Positions 15,362-24,558 of a stretch of 64,000 nucleotides of DNA are shown here, one piece after another; the stretch's first letter is position 1, and the number at the start of each line of letters is the position of its first letter. The stretch is from UBA5158 sp963692955 (lineage in GTDB: Bacteria > Pseudomonadota > Gammaproteobacteria > DSM-16500), in assembly GCA_963692955.1 (NCBI GenBank), contig OY843587.1:1178001-1242000 (forward strand), read 5' to 3'. The notes beneath the pieces are model-generated. The model was not told where the DNA came from and made no database searches. It was given only the letters and a program-made list of their open reading frames with translations. A program made the translations under genes and the position numbers.

Positions 15362-18175
15362 TTACTGACACGCTTCGCAAGTTGGATCGGTGATCAAACA
15401 AGCTTTTGGCTCGGCCTGGATTTGCACGGCGTTCAATGCGGCATTGTGTACGGTGGATTTTTCCGCGTCGGTCGCGCCCATGCTGCGAAGATAATAAGTC
15501 GTCTTCAAACCGCGCTGCCATGCTAAACGGTAAAGACTATCCAACTTCTTGCCGGAAGGCTGTGCCATGTAAAGATTTAAAGACTGCCCTTGGTCTATCC
15601 ATTTTTGTCGGCGTGACGCCGCTTCGACTAACCAAGACGGATCGATTTCAAACGCAGTCGCGTAACGCTGTTTCAATTCTTCCGGGATGCGGCTGATTTT
15701 GCTGACGCTGCCGTCATAATATTTCAAATCATTTACCATGACATCGTCCCACAAGTTTTGATTTTTTAAATCTTCCACTAGGTAAGGGTTGATAACGGTA
15801 AATTCGCCGGACAAATTCGATTTCACAAATAAATTTTGATAGGTCGGTTCGATCGACTGTGACACGCCGCAAATGTTGGCGATGGTCGCGGTGGGCGCGA
15901 TCGCTAACACGTTCGAGTTACGCATGCCGACTTTCTTAACGCGCTCACGTAAGGTTTTCCAATCCATAGTTTGATTGCGGTTTTGTTCTAAATACTGGCC
16001 GCGATTTTTTTGTAACAGGTCAATCGAATCAATGGGTAAAATACCTTGACTCCATAACGAACCTTCAAAGGTCGAGTACGCGCCGCGTTCTTCGGCAAGA
16101 TTGGTCGACGCTTCGATCGCGTAATAGCTGATTAGTTCCATGGACTGGTCCGCGAAATCTAACGCCGCTTCGGAGGTGTAAGCGATACCTAATTTGTAAA
16201 GCGCGTCTTGGAACGCCATGATACCCATGCCGATCGGACGGTGTTTCAAATTAGAATTACGCGCTTGCGGTACCGAGTAGTAATTGATATCGATGACGTT
16301 ATCTAACATGCGGATCGCGGTGTTAATCGTGCGGCGTAATTTTTCTTTATCTAAACCATTCGCGGTTAAGTGCGTGGTGAGATTAACGCTGCCTAAGTTA
16401 CAGACGGCGATTTCGTCGATAGACGTATTCAACGTGATTTCCGTGCATAAATTCGAACTGTGCACGACGCCGACGTGTTGTTGCGGTGAACGCAAGTTAC
16501 ACGCGTCTTTGAAAGTAATCCACGGATGGCCGGTTTCAAATAACATGCCTAGCATTTTACGCCAGAGCGTTAAGGCGGGCAGCGTCTTAGTGTTTTGAAT
16601 TTCGCCTTGCGCGGCTTTGGCTTCATAAGCGGTGTAAGCGACAGTGAACGCTGCGCCGTATAAGTCATGTAAATCCGGCACGTCGTTAGGTGAAAACAAC
16701 GTCCAATCTTTTTCTTCGGCGACGCGTTGCATGAATAAATCCGGGATCCAATTCGCGGTATTCATGTCGTGCGTGCGGCGGCGTTCATCGCCGGTGTTTT
16801 TACGCAATTCTAAAAATTCTTCGATGTCTTTGTGCCATGTTTCTAAGTAGCCGCAGACAGCGCCTTTGCGTTTACCGCCTTGATTGACGGCGACCGCGGT
16901 GGCGTTAGCGACACTTAAAAAAGGGACGACGCCGAGAGATTTGCCATTCGTGCCTTTGATCCGCGCACCTAGCGCGCGTACGTTGGTCCAGTCATTGCCA
17001 AGACCGCCCGCGTATTTGGATAACAGCGCATTGTCTTTAATCGCGGCGAAAATGCCGTCTAAATCATCCGGCACGGTCGTTAAATAACAACTGGATAATT
17101 GCGGACGCAGCGTGCCGGAATTAAAGAGGGTCGGGGTGGAGCTCATAAAATCAAATGACGATAATAAGTTATAAAATTCAATCGCGCGGTCTTCTTTGTT
17201 TTGTTCGTCGATCGCCAAGCCCATCGCGACGCGCATGAAAAACGCTTGCGGTAATTCAAAACGCGTGCCTTGCGTGTGCAGGAAGTAACGGTCATACAAC
17301 GTTTGCAAGCCTAAATAAGTGAATTGCAAATCACGGTCTAAATTGACGGCGGCGGTCATTTTACCTAAATCGAAGGCTTTTAAGCGTGGATCAATCAATT
17401 CCAGCGCGATACCTTTGTCTAAGTAAGCGATAAAATAATCGTGATAAAGCCCCTTCATTTCTTCGACGGTCGCACGTTCTTGCACGCCGAGAAAGCTCAA
17501 AGCTTCCGTGCGACAATCATTTAACAGCAAACGCGCGGCGACATAACTGTAATTCGGTTCTTTTTCGATTAACACCCGTGCGGACATGATAAGCGCGCGG
17601 CCTACGTCTTGTTCCGATACGCGGTCGAATAAATTGCGGCGCGTGTCTTCGATGATGTGTTCAGCGGAAACATCAGCAAGATTGGCGCAAGCGCTGGTGA
17701 CTAATTGGGTCAGGCGTTTAATATCTAATGGCGCGGTAGTGCCATTGTTTAAAGTGACATGCAATTGCGCTGGCGTATTGTTCTCAGTGTTTTCCGCGCG
17801 GATTTTGCGGCGTTCTTCGCGGTATAACACATAGGCGCGCGCGACTTTGTGTTCGCCCGCGCGCATCAAGACGAGTTCGACTTGATCTTGAATATCTTCT
17901 ATATGAATGATGCCGCCGGTCGGCATGCGGCGGTTAAACGTTTCATTGATTTGTTGTTCCAACATACCCACTGTTTCATTGATGCGGGGTGAGCCGGCGG
18001 CGGTGATGCCTTCCACAGCTAAAAAAGCTTTAGTGATCGCGATCGCGATTTTGTTTGCATCGAATGGCGTGACGGAACCATTGCGGCGAATAACTTTTAA
18101 CACACCAGGTGTGGTGATAGTAGTATTAGGAATAGACAAATTTGCAGGACGTGGTTCTGCTGTGGCTGTAGTCAT
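15362..18175 (-). CDS. nrdA: Class I ribonucleotide reductase alpha subunit, two ATP-cones
   Basis: 937 residues, larger than E. coli NrdA (761) because two ATP-cone domains lie in the N-terminus, at about 25-125 (VIRRNGSVTPFDANKI) and 137-220 (VTLNNGTTAPLDIKRL). ATP-cones give overall activity control by ATP/dATP. The active site shows Cys363 (SSCYL), Asn575, Cys577 and Glu579 (SNLCTE) and Cys592 (VCNLGS). TTYYLR near 900 is the Tyr pair of the radical path, and the C-terminal CEAC (Cys933, Cys936) is the redox pair that re-reduces the site. It is the first gene of nrdAB. The 328-bp upstream region carries paired NrdR-like boxes and a DnaA box. Confidence 0.97.
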   Translation of the reverse strand: MTTATAEPRPANLSIPNTTITTPGVLKVIRRNGSVTPFDANKIAIAITKAFLAVEGITAAGSPRINETVGMLEQQINETFNRRMPTGGIIHIEDIQDQVELVLMRAGEHKVARAYVLYREERRKIRAENTENNTPAQLHVTLNNGTTAPLDIKRLTQLVTSACANLADVSAEHIIEDTRRNLFDRVSEQDVGRALIMSARVLIEKEPNYSYVAARLLLNDCRTEALSFLGVQERATVEEMKGLYHDYFIAYLDKGIALELIDPRLKAFDLGKMTAAVNLDRDLQFTYLGLQTLYDRYFLHTQGTRFELPQAFFMRVAMGLAIDEQNKEDRAIEFYNLLSSFDFMSSTPTLFNSGTLRPQLSSCYLTTVPDDLDGIFAAIKDNALLSKYAGGLGNDWTNVRALGARIKGTNGKSLGVVPFLSVANATAVAVNQGGKRKGAVCGYLETWHKDIEEFLELRKNTGDERRRTHDMNTANWIPDLFMQRVAEEKDWTLFSPNDVPDLHDLYGAAFTVAYTAYEAKAAQGEIQNTKTLPALTLWRKMLGMLFETGHPWITFKDACNLRSPQQHVGVVHSSNLCTEITLNTSIDEIAVCNLGSVNLTTHLTANGLDKEKLRRTINTAIRMLDNVIDINYYSVPQARNSNLKHRPIGMGIMAFQDALYKLGIAYTSEAALDFADQSMELISYYAIEASTNLAEERGAYSTFEGSLWSQGILPIDSIDLLQKNRGQYLEQNRNQTMDWKTLRERVKKVGMRNSNVLAIAPTATIANICGVSQSIEPTYQNLFVKSNLSGEFTVINPYLVEDLKNQNLWDDVMVNDLKYYDGSVSKISRIPEELKQRYATAFEIDPSWLVEAASRRQKWIDQGQSLNLYMAQPSGKKLDSLYRLAWQRGLKTTYYLRSMGATDAEKSTVHNAALNAVQIQAEPKACLITDPTCEACQ

Positions 18176-18310
18176 TTTGCTCCTCCCGAGCGTTATAATT
18201 AGTAGTTACACTTGAGCTATAAAAAAAATATCCATTAACTTTTTATAAGTTTCGTTATTTTTAAGGTTAAAACTTGCCAACCCTTAGGATATTAACAGTT
18301 TTTTCCAAAA

Positions 18311-18374
18311 CCACAACATGTAGTTTTTTTTCTCTCTCACAACACAAGATAGTGTATATTCGCAGGCAATGCAA
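18311..18374 (-). promoter_or_regulatory. nrdAB promoter with two NrdR-like boxes
   Basis: Read on the minus strand, 18342-18357 matches the NrdR-box consensus ACACWATATATWGTGT at 13 of 16 positions and 18311-18326 at 12 of 16. The two lie exactly 31 bp apart, the three-turn spacing typical of NrdR box pairs. A possible promoter overlaps the upstream box: -35 TTGCAT (18369-18374), 17-bp spacer, -10 TATCTT (18346-18351). NrdR is the Zn/ATP-cone repressor of ribonucleotide reductase genes; its gene is not in this window. Confidence 0.65.
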
Positions 18375-18395
18375 GAGAACAAGGTGTGCGTGAGT

Positions 18396-18404
18396 TGTGG
18401 ATAA
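18396..18404 (-). promoter_or_regulatory. DnaA box upstream of nrdAB
   Basis: TGTGGATAA on the + strand is the perfect R1-type box TTATCCACA on the minus strand, about 220 bp before the nrdA start and just upstream of the NrdR-like boxes. DnaA regulates nrdAB in E. coli, so the position is meaningful. Confidence 0.55.
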
Positions 18405-18445
18405 CTTGTGAGAAAACTGGGGAATGTTTTCATTAAGTCCACAGG

Positions 18446-18461
18446 GTGGCAATTATGCCAC
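18446..18461. promoter_or_regulatory. Palindrome between nrdA promoter and upstream gene
   Basis: GTGGCA, ATTA, TGCCAC: perfect 6-bp arms. It lies 42 bp after the minus-strand stop at 18504. No T-run follows on either strand, so it may be an operator rather than a terminator. Confidence 0.3.
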
Positions 18462-18503
18462 GCCGTGAACAAAATGAAATTTATTTATGAAAAATAATGA
18501 AGG

Positions 18504-20723
18504 TTAAGCTGGCCGATAGAGATCAGGTAAAGCTTGAGCACCCTGCTCGAGTTCTTGATCTGCGAGCGGCGCGTAACCATCAGGTACAACGACATCTCCG
18601 CGTCTTCTGCGGAATTGTGAGTACGCTAGCAGCGTTGAAACAGTATCTGGTTTGAAACGGTTATCGATATTTATATCATGCATCCATTTATTCACGTCAC
18701 CTAGTTTTGGGTCAGTGAGTGAAGGGGAGCCAAATAATTTTTGAAAGGAGGCTTTGGCGTTGGTGATACCGCCGCCGAGGCGGTTTAACCAAACTAAAGC
18801 CACACCTAAGAAAGTACTGAGGCTGAGAAAATCAAAAATGCGGTCCTCTTTAGACTCAACACCTTCCGCGACATTTTGCATGCTACCGCTGGCTAATATG
18901 TTAAAAACTAAAAACACTGCAAATAAAAACATTGGCCATGCGCGTCGTTCTTCATTAAGTTCTTTAACGATATTTACCAACAAGCGCGGTAAATCTAATG
19001 TCGAGATGGCATACAACATGGCCGTAGCAACACCGGGCGTCAATCCAATCAAGCCACGGTAATGTCTATCGAGATGGCCGAGTTCTTCGTAGCCGCATTT
19101 TGTCGCTAAGATGTTAATACCGTTGAAACCAAGCTGTATAAAAGTAGGTAGTGCGGCTAACCCAATGGTCGCTGCGAACAATACTTCAAGACCATGTAGT
19201 GCTTTGTGTAAACGTGCTTTCGCGGGAGAGATGACATTAATGAAGTCCGGGTCCTGGGTATCGATAATTTTATTTATGAAGCGCACGAGCGTGTCTTCAT
19301 TGAATAGGTGATTATTTTCGTTGAATGCATCCTCCAACAGAGTTTGCATCGTCTCTTTATAGTCAGCCTGTATATTCGCTAAATCATCGCTCAATTCTTT
19401 TTTCAAAATTAATTCTTCATCGGTATACGCATGAAAAAAATTGAGTAATGATCTGACGCCGACATAACGGGTCGTGAAGTTAATAGCCAAGGATGCGACG
19501 GTGACGATATCAGCGATTGCTTCATTGCCGGTATATTTTTTTGTCCAGGTAAATGCATTGTAAGCAATAGCGGCAGTAGCAACTGCGGCCGACGTACCCA
19601 GCGTAATGGTAATGCCATTTTCAATGATTTCACGTTTGTTTTGCGGATATTTCAATAAATTCTTGCGAATCTTTAGCGCCGCAGTGGGAATGGAGGTGTA
19701 AGCAAAAACATAATTTACGATTAAAGACGCGCCGCCATTGAGTAAACAATAGAACGCTAACGCAGTGGATAAACTATCCCACCATTCTTGACCGATATTA
19801 CTGGGCTGGGCCCCGCTGGGATTTACGGTTGCGTTAAGCGCGCTAGCGCCGCCCGCTATCATCGATAAAGTAAATTTTACAAAAAACGCCAGCGCTGCCA
19901 GCGCCATTTCGGGAGAACAACTGCAGGAATTGACAAATTGATCATAGTAGGAGAGCTCAAACGCTTCACTCTGAAGGATAGGCTCGGCAAGATGCCCGTT
20001 ACCGTTAGGAGGGAAAGAGGGGGAAGAGTGATGAGCAAGTCCATTGGGAAATGGTGCAACGGAGGGCGAATGGTGTCTGCCATTAGGATAAATCGGACTG
20101 TGATAGTAACCGTTCACATTAGCAGGTCCTGCAACGCTAACTGCCACTAAGCGTCCAAGCACATCGACGCTGTTAGAATGTCGAAGTACAGCGGGTGCGG
20201 ATGAGCGATGGGGTCCTGGTACGCTTAACTGTTGATCGAGGTTAAGTACAGGTAATCCTGCCGGAGGTGGATAGTACGGCGGCGGGGCTGAGTGGGTGAC
20301 ATATAATGGTTGTTGTCCCTGAATTGATAACGATGGTTGTCCTTGAACTGGGGACGATGGCGCGTTGAAAGAAGTGATGTGTCGGTGCAGGGTAACATTA
20401 CCCGGTGCGCTAGAATTGGGTGGAGGGTAACCCTCTGTGATTTCGAAAACTCTACCGTCTAAATTTAACGGCGTTGGGTTTGCATTTAGTCTGTTCGGGC
20501 TGCGCAGCGGTGAATGTACGGTGAAGGAGGAAGTGGTGGTAAGTTTAAATTCTTTGGCCTCAAGCACAGAAGGTGAAGCGCCTCGTTGTGTGGCTGCTAC
20601 ACGTATAGTGGTAGGTTTTTCTTCGCTGTTGAAAGACTGGGTTTGTCTTATAGGTTGATGGGTAAAGCTTGCGAGTTGATTAAGGTTATTTAAGCTGGAA
20701 CTACCTTTGCCTTCGATAAACAT
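18504..20723 (-). CDS. Unknown protein: disordered N-terminus, multi-TM C-terminus
   Basis: 739 residues, family not recognised. Residues about 1-260 are low-complexity, rich in Pro, Ser, Asn and His (for example APPPYYPPPAGLPVL), and look disordered. A CSC pair then leads into a region with about nine hydrophobic stretches between 270 and 660, some amphipathic (LAALAFFVKFTLSMIAGG; GIIGL-like segments further on). The last 60 residues are polar. There is no N-terminal signal peptide, so the long cytoplasmic or secreted front comes first. A PmrA-box-like promoter lies 112-144 bp upstream. Design and promoter together suggest a host-directed membrane protein, which is inference. Confidence 0.75.
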   Translation of the reverse strand: MFIEGKGSSSLNNLNQLASFTHQPIRQTQSFNSEEKPTTIRVAATQRGASPSVLEAKEFKLTTTSSFTVHSPLRSPNRLNANPTPLNLDGRVFEITEGYPPPNSSAPGNVTLHRHITSFNAPSSPVQGQPSLSIQGQQPLYVTHSAPPPYYPPPAGLPVLNLDQQLSVPGPHRSSAPAVLRHSNSVDVLGRLVAVSVAGPANVNGYYHSPIYPNGRHHSPSVAPFPNGLAHHSSPSFPPNGNGHLAEPILQSEAFELSYYDQFVNSCSCSPEMALAALAFFVKFTLSMIAGGASALNATVNPSGAQPSNIGQEWWDSLSTALAFYCLLNGGASLIVNYVFAYTSIPTAALKIRKNLLKYPQNKREIIENGITITLGTSAAVATAAIAYNAFTWTKKYTGNEAIADIVTVASLAINFTTRYVGVRSLLNFFHAYTDEELILKKELSDDLANIQADYKETMQTLLEDAFNENNHLFNEDTLVRFINKIIDTQDPDFINVISPAKARLHKALHGLEVLFAATIGLAALPTFIQLGFNGINILATKCGYEELGHLDRHYRGLIGLTPGVATAMLYAISTLDLPRLLVNIVKELNEERRAWPMFLFAVFLVFNILASGSMQNVAEGVESKEDRIFDFLSLSTFLGVALVWLNRLGGGITNAKASFQKLFGSPSLTDPKLGDVNKWMHDINIDNRFKPDTVSTLLAYSQFRRRRGDVVVPDGYAPLADQELEQGAQALPDLYRPA

Positions 20724-20834
20724 AAATATGAACTCCGGTTCTGTTATTAAGAGGTATTCTTAAAATATGCATTGAGAGTAAGCTTGTTTTTATGTTCTAA
20801 TTCATTGTTAGTATTTATGATTTAATTTTGAGCG

Positions 20835-20867
20835 ATTCTAGCCCTGAAACCTTAAGTAAACCTTAAG
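20835..20867 (-). promoter_or_regulatory. PmrA-box-like promoter for the 739-residue gene
   Basis: On the minus strand two CTTAAG half-sites (20867-20862 and 20856-20851) are 11 bp apart in CTTAAGGTTTACTTAAG, which matches the enterobacterial PmrA box (CTTAAKGTTMACTTAAT) at 15 of 17 positions. TAGAAT, a 5/6 -10, follows at 20840-20835, 11 nt after the second TTAA. Because CTTAAG is self-complementary, action on the opposite gene pssA cannot be excluded. Confidence 0.65.
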
Positions 20868-21000
20868 AATAGGTAATATCTGACAGATATTATAAACTTA
20901 ATCTGCTTGACTTCATGGATATGTATATTTTTATAGCTCATAAATTTGAATTCAGGCACACTACGTAAAGTTGTTTTCGTCTAAAAATTCCGGGGAAATA

Positions 21001-21777
21001 ATGTCGATAGAATTAGAAAGCCAGGCGCCTAAAAAAGCGCATCCGCGCGGTATTTATTTGTTACCGAATTTATTTACCACCGCGGCGATCTTCGCGGGTT
21101 TTTATGCCGTGATCGCTGGCGTGAAAGGTTATTTTGATGTGGCGGCGATGGCGGTGTTTGTCGCGATGGTGGCTGACACATTGGATGGCAGAGTCGCGCG
21201 CCTGACCAATACACAAACCGCGTTCGGCGCGGAATACGATAGTCTGTCGGACATGGTCGCCTTCGGCGTCGCGCCATCGATTTTAATTTACAGTTGGTCG
21301 TTATCGAGCTTAGGAAAAATGGGCTGGCTCGCCGCGTTTTTATATACCGCCGCTACCGCGCTGCGTTTAGCGCGTTTCAATACGCAAGCCAACGATCAAG
21401 ATAAACGTTATTTTCAAGGCTTACCATGTCCCGCTGCCGCGGGCGTGGTAGCTGGCGCGGTGTGGTTAGGCTCGTCGTTGGATTTGAGTAACGCTATCTT
21501 TAATGCGATACCGGCGGCGATATTGACGGTGTTTGTCGCGGGGTTGATGGTGAGCACGATACGTTTTCATAGTTTTAAACAAATCGATTTGAAAGGCAAA
21601 GTACCGTTCTTCGCGGTGTTAGTGTCAGTATTAATATTAGCGGCTATCGCGTTGGAGCCGGAACAAGTCCTATTCACTGGATTTTTTGTGTATGCATTGT
21701 CGGGGCCGGTGCTGACGCTGCATCAAATCCGCAAAGTGCGCCGCACTTCTAAGGCGTCCAAGAAAAGTAAAAAATAA
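21001..21777 (+). CDS. pssA: Phosphatidylserine synthase
   Basis: 258 residues. Residues about 60-85 hold the CDP-alcohol phosphatidyltransferase signature: DGRVAR, then FG and DSLSD, with the metal-binding Asp residues. About seven membrane segments follow the small bitopic-type (type II) PssA pattern. It makes phosphatidylserine from CDP-diacylglycerol and L-serine, the first step to phosphatidylethanolamine, at the inner membrane. The frame extends upstream to a TTG at 20971, but GGGGA lies six bases before the ATG at 21001, so I use that start. The C-terminus is basic. It converges with sdaA, with 3 bp between the stops. Confidence 0.92.
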   Translation: MSIELESQAPKKAHPRGIYLLPNLFTTAAIFAGFYAVIAGVKGYFDVAAMAVFVAMVADTLDGRVARLTNTQTAFGAEYDSLSDMVAFGVAPSILIYSWSLSSLGKMGWLAAFLYTAATALRLARFNTQANDQDKRYFQGLPCPAAAGVVAGAVWLGSSLDLSNAIFNAIPAAILTVFVAGLMVSTIRFHSFKQIDLKGKVPFFAVLVSVLILAAIALEPEQVLFTGFFVYALSGPVLTLHQIRKVRRTSKASKKSKK

Positions 21778-21780
21778 CAA

Positions 21781-23157
21781 TTAACACTCAGGAATGTTCG
21801 CGGCCAAACCGCCGAGCGAAGTTTCTTTATAAATCGTCATCATGTCTTTGCCGGTTTGTTTCATGGTCGCGATCACTTTATCTAATGTCACATGATGAAT
21901 ACCGTCGCCCAACATCGCAAGGCGCGACGCGTTCACGGCTTTGACCGCGCCCATCGCGTTGCGTTCGATACAGGGAATTTGTACTAGGCCATTGATCGGG
22001 TCGCAAGTTAAACCTAGATGATGTTCCATCGCAATTTCAGCGGCGTTTTCAACTTGATAAATGCTGCCACCCAACAATGCGGTGATCGCGGCCGCCGCCA
22101 TCGAACAAGCCACGCCGACTTCACCTTGGCAACCGACTTCAGCGCCGGAGATGGACGCGCCTTTTTTGTAAAGAATCGCAATCGCACCCGCCGTCAGCAA
22201 AAAATCCACCGCGTCTTCGCGTTGCGCTTGCGGATAAAAAGTTAAATAGTATTCCATGACCGCGGGTATCAAACCCGCCGCGCCATTGGTGGGTGCTGTC
22301 ACCACCCGGCTGCCGGCGGCGTTTTCTTCGTTGACGGCGATCGCGTATAAATTCAGCCACTCCATGCTGTCGGTGTATTCGTGACTTTTTGGCGAACCTT
22401 TTTTATTTATTTTTTCAAATAATGACGGCGCGCGGCGTTTCACGTTCAAGCCGCCGGGTAGTATGCCAGGTGTATGACAGCCTTTTTGAATGCACGCTTG
22501 CATGACGTCGGCGATCTGCAGCAAACGCTCTTTCACTGCTTCGACCGGGCGTAAGCTCGCCTCGTTCGCTAAGACGATATCTTTGATGGCGCAATTATTT
22601 TTTTCACAGTGTTCTAATAATTCTTTCGAAGTTTTGAAGGGGAAGGGCATGGCGTGGTCGGGCGCTAATTTCGCGCGCGACGATTGATATTCGTCGATGA
22701 TAAACCCGCCGCCGATGGAATAATAAATGCGCGCGAGCATTTCAGTCTTGTCTTGATCGAAAACGGTAAAGCGCATCGCGTTGGTATGCAGCGGCAGCGA
22801 ATCTTTAAAATTAAAAACGAAATCGGTATCGTAATCAAACGCGATGTTATATTCATTGTTGAGATAGAGAATATGCTGTTGAATAATTTCATGCGCGCGC
22901 GGTTTGATAATGTCTGGGTCGATGATATCGGGGGCGTTGCCTTCCATGCCTAACAAAATCGCGAAGTCGGAGCCATGGCCTTTGCCGGTGAACGCGAGTG
23001 ACCCGAATAATTCTATGCGCAAGCGGCTGACCTTAAACAGTTGATCTTCTTCGGAGAGGCCGGTGATAAATTTTCTCGCGGCTTTCATGGGGCCGACGGT
23101 GTGCGAACTGGAGGGGCCGATGCCGATGGAAAAAAGATCGAAGATGCTGACGGTCAT
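21781..23157 (-). CDS. sdaA: L-serine dehydratase (Fe-S)
   Basis: 458 residues, the length of single-chain type 2 L-serine dehydratases. It converts L-serine to pyruvate and ammonia using a [4Fe-4S] cluster. The N-terminus has the family signature GIGPSSSHTVGP (11-22), which binds the serine carboxylate. Cluster ligands are Cys343, Cys385 and Cys396. The last residue is Cys458, matching the tail Cys that reaches into the active site of the Legionella pneumophila enzyme as a displaceable fourth ligand. With pssA next door, the two genes mark competing uses of serine, although they are convergent and not an operon. Confidence 0.96.
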   Translation of the reverse strand: MTVSIFDLFSIGIGPSSSHTVGPMKAARKFITGLSEEDQLFKVSRLRIELFGSLAFTGKGHGSDFAILLGMEGNAPDIIDPDIIKPRAHEIIQQHILYLNNEYNIAFDYDTDFVFNFKDSLPLHTNAMRFTVFDQDKTEMLARIYYSIGGGFIIDEYQSSRAKLAPDHAMPFPFKTSKELLEHCEKNNCAIKDIVLANEASLRPVEAVKERLLQIADVMQACIQKGCHTPGILPGGLNVKRRAPSLFEKINKKGSPKSHEYTDSMEWLNLYAIAVNEENAAGSRVVTAPTNGAAGLIPAVMEYYLTFYPQAQREDAVDFLLTAGAIAILYKKGASISGAEVGCQGEVGVACSMAAAAITALLGGSIYQVENAAEIAMEHHLGLTCDPINGLVQIPCIERNAMGAVKAVNASRLAMLGDGIHHVTLDKVIATMKQTGKDMMTIYKETSLGGLAANIPEC

Positions 23158-23310
23158 GTTGGGTTCTCATTATATTTTTATCAACAGTCATTCTATGACA
23201 TTGAGGGAGGGGTAAGTCTAACGAAATTTCCCCAGTAATTAGGTGACAGATCAAAGTATCACTGGTAAAATTATGCGCTATTGTTATGGATTTTCTGCCC
23301 TAGGACCACA

Positions 23311-24558
23311 ATGCTCAATAATAAAATAACATCAGCACTGCTCAACCCACGCATTATGGCTGTGTTTTTCCTCGGATTTTCCTCTGGATTACCGCTAGTT
23401 TTGATTGGTTCGACGTTACAAGCTTGGTATACCGAAGCCGGTGTCAGCATCATCACGATCGGCGCGCTGTCATTGGTGGGAACGCCTTATGTTTGGAAAT
23501 TCTTGTGGGCGCCTTTCATGGACGCGTTTAGTTTGTCGAAAAATAGCAAACGCCGCGGCTGGATTTTAGCCATGCAATTACTGTTGTGCGCCGCGTTGAT
23601 GGTGATCGCCGCCATGCATCCTGAGCGGCATCCGGTGTGGGTCGCCATGGTGGCGTTAACTATTGCTTTCTTTTCCGCTTCGCAAGACGTCGCTATCGAC
23701 GCTTACCGGACCGATGTGCTGCAGCCAGATGAGCGCGGGACGGGCGCGGCGTATTTTATTACCGCTTACCGTATCGCTATGTTAGTCGCCGGTGGTGTGG
23801 GATTAGTGTTGGCTGATCATTTCGGCTGGCGTTTGACGTATCAAATCATGGCGGTGTTAATCGCGCTCTCAACCCTGGTGACATATTTTGCGCCTGAGCC
23901 GGAAGATGACGGACGCGCGCCAAAAAATCTGTTAGCGACGGTTCTAGAATCTTTTGGCGATTTACTGAAACGCGAATCCATCGCTTGGATTTTATTGTTT
24001 ATTGTTTTATATAAATGTGGCGACGCCTTCGCTGCGTCATTAATCACGACGTTTTTGTTAAAAGGATTAGGCTTTAGTTTAACTAACATCGGCATTGTGT
24101 TTAAAAGCGTGAGCATCGTCGCGACTATCTCGGGCGCGTTTGTCGGCGGCGTCTTGTTGGTGCGTTTGAATTTATTCCGGGCGTTGCTGCTATTTGGTTT
24201 AGCACAGGCATTTTCAACGTTGATGTTTATGATGTTGGCGCTAGCGGGAAAAAATTTCACGCTGATGGTGATTTCTATCGCGATCGAAAATTTTTGTAGC
24301 GCGATGGGCACGACGGCGTTCATGGCGTTTTTAATGAGTATTTGTAACCACCATTACTCAGCGACCCAATATGCTTGCTTGTCCGCGCTGTCGGCGGTGG
24401 GACGGGTGTTCTTGGGGCCGTTAGCAGGTGTGATGCAATTGCATTGGGGGTGGATTGATTTTTACGCTTGGTCGTTCGTTTTGAGTTTTCCGGGATTATT
24501 CTTACTACTGTACTTACGCAAAAAGGTGAGCTTCAATGCGCAAGCAGTCCATATTTAA
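23311..24558 (+). CDS. ampG: AmpG-like muropeptide permease (MFS)
   Basis: 415 residues with about 12-14 membrane helices. The N-terminal FFLGFSSGLPLVLIGSTLQA segment and the following TIGALSLVGTPYVWKFLWAP are typical of AmpG, which brings GlcNAc-anhydroMurNAc-peptides into the cytoplasm for peptidoglycan recycling. The frame opens at a TTG at 23281, but AGGA lies six bases before the ATG at 23311, so I start there. The 3' end overlaps the following mechanosensitive-channel gene by 23 bp, so the two are translationally coupled. A possible MurNAc-phosphate phosphatase beside ubiG (60489-61160) and pgeF also belong to cell-wall recycling or quality control. Confidence 0.88.
   Translation: MLNNKITSALLNPRIMAVFFLGFSSGLPLVLIGSTLQAWYTEAGVSIITIGALSLVGTPYVWKFLWAPFMDAFSLSKNSKRRGWILAMQLLLCAALMVIAAMHPERHPVWVAMVALTIAFFSASQDVAIDAYRTDVLQPDERGTGAAYFITAYRIAMLVAGGVGLVLADHFGWRLTYQIMAVLIALSTLVTYFAPEPEDDGRAPKNLLATVLESFGDLLKRESIAWILLFIVLYKCGDAFAASLITTFLLKGLGFSLTNIGIVFKSVSIVATISGAFVGGVLLVRLNLFRALLLFGLAQAFSTLMFMMLALAGKNFTLMVISIAIENFCSAMGTTAFMAFLMSICNHHYSATQYACLSALSAVGRVFLGPLAGVMQLHWGWIDFYAWSFVLSFPGLFLLLYLRKKVSFNAQAVHI

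Noticed and set aside
18342..18355. The 14-bp palindrome-like ACACAAGATAGTGT read as a complete NrdR box
   Set aside because: It is two bases short of the 16-bp consensus as a symmetric reading; the shifted 16-bp window 18342-18357 fits better and gives the 31-bp spacing.
18267..18472. Two 61-62-codon minus-strand frames upstream of nrdA
   Set aside because: They overlap each other and the NrdR/DnaA sites, with no ribosome binding site or domain-like sequence.
23841..24323. 160-codon minus-strand frame inside ampG
   Set aside because: Shadow of a conserved membrane protein; composition follows the reverse complement of hydrophobic codons.
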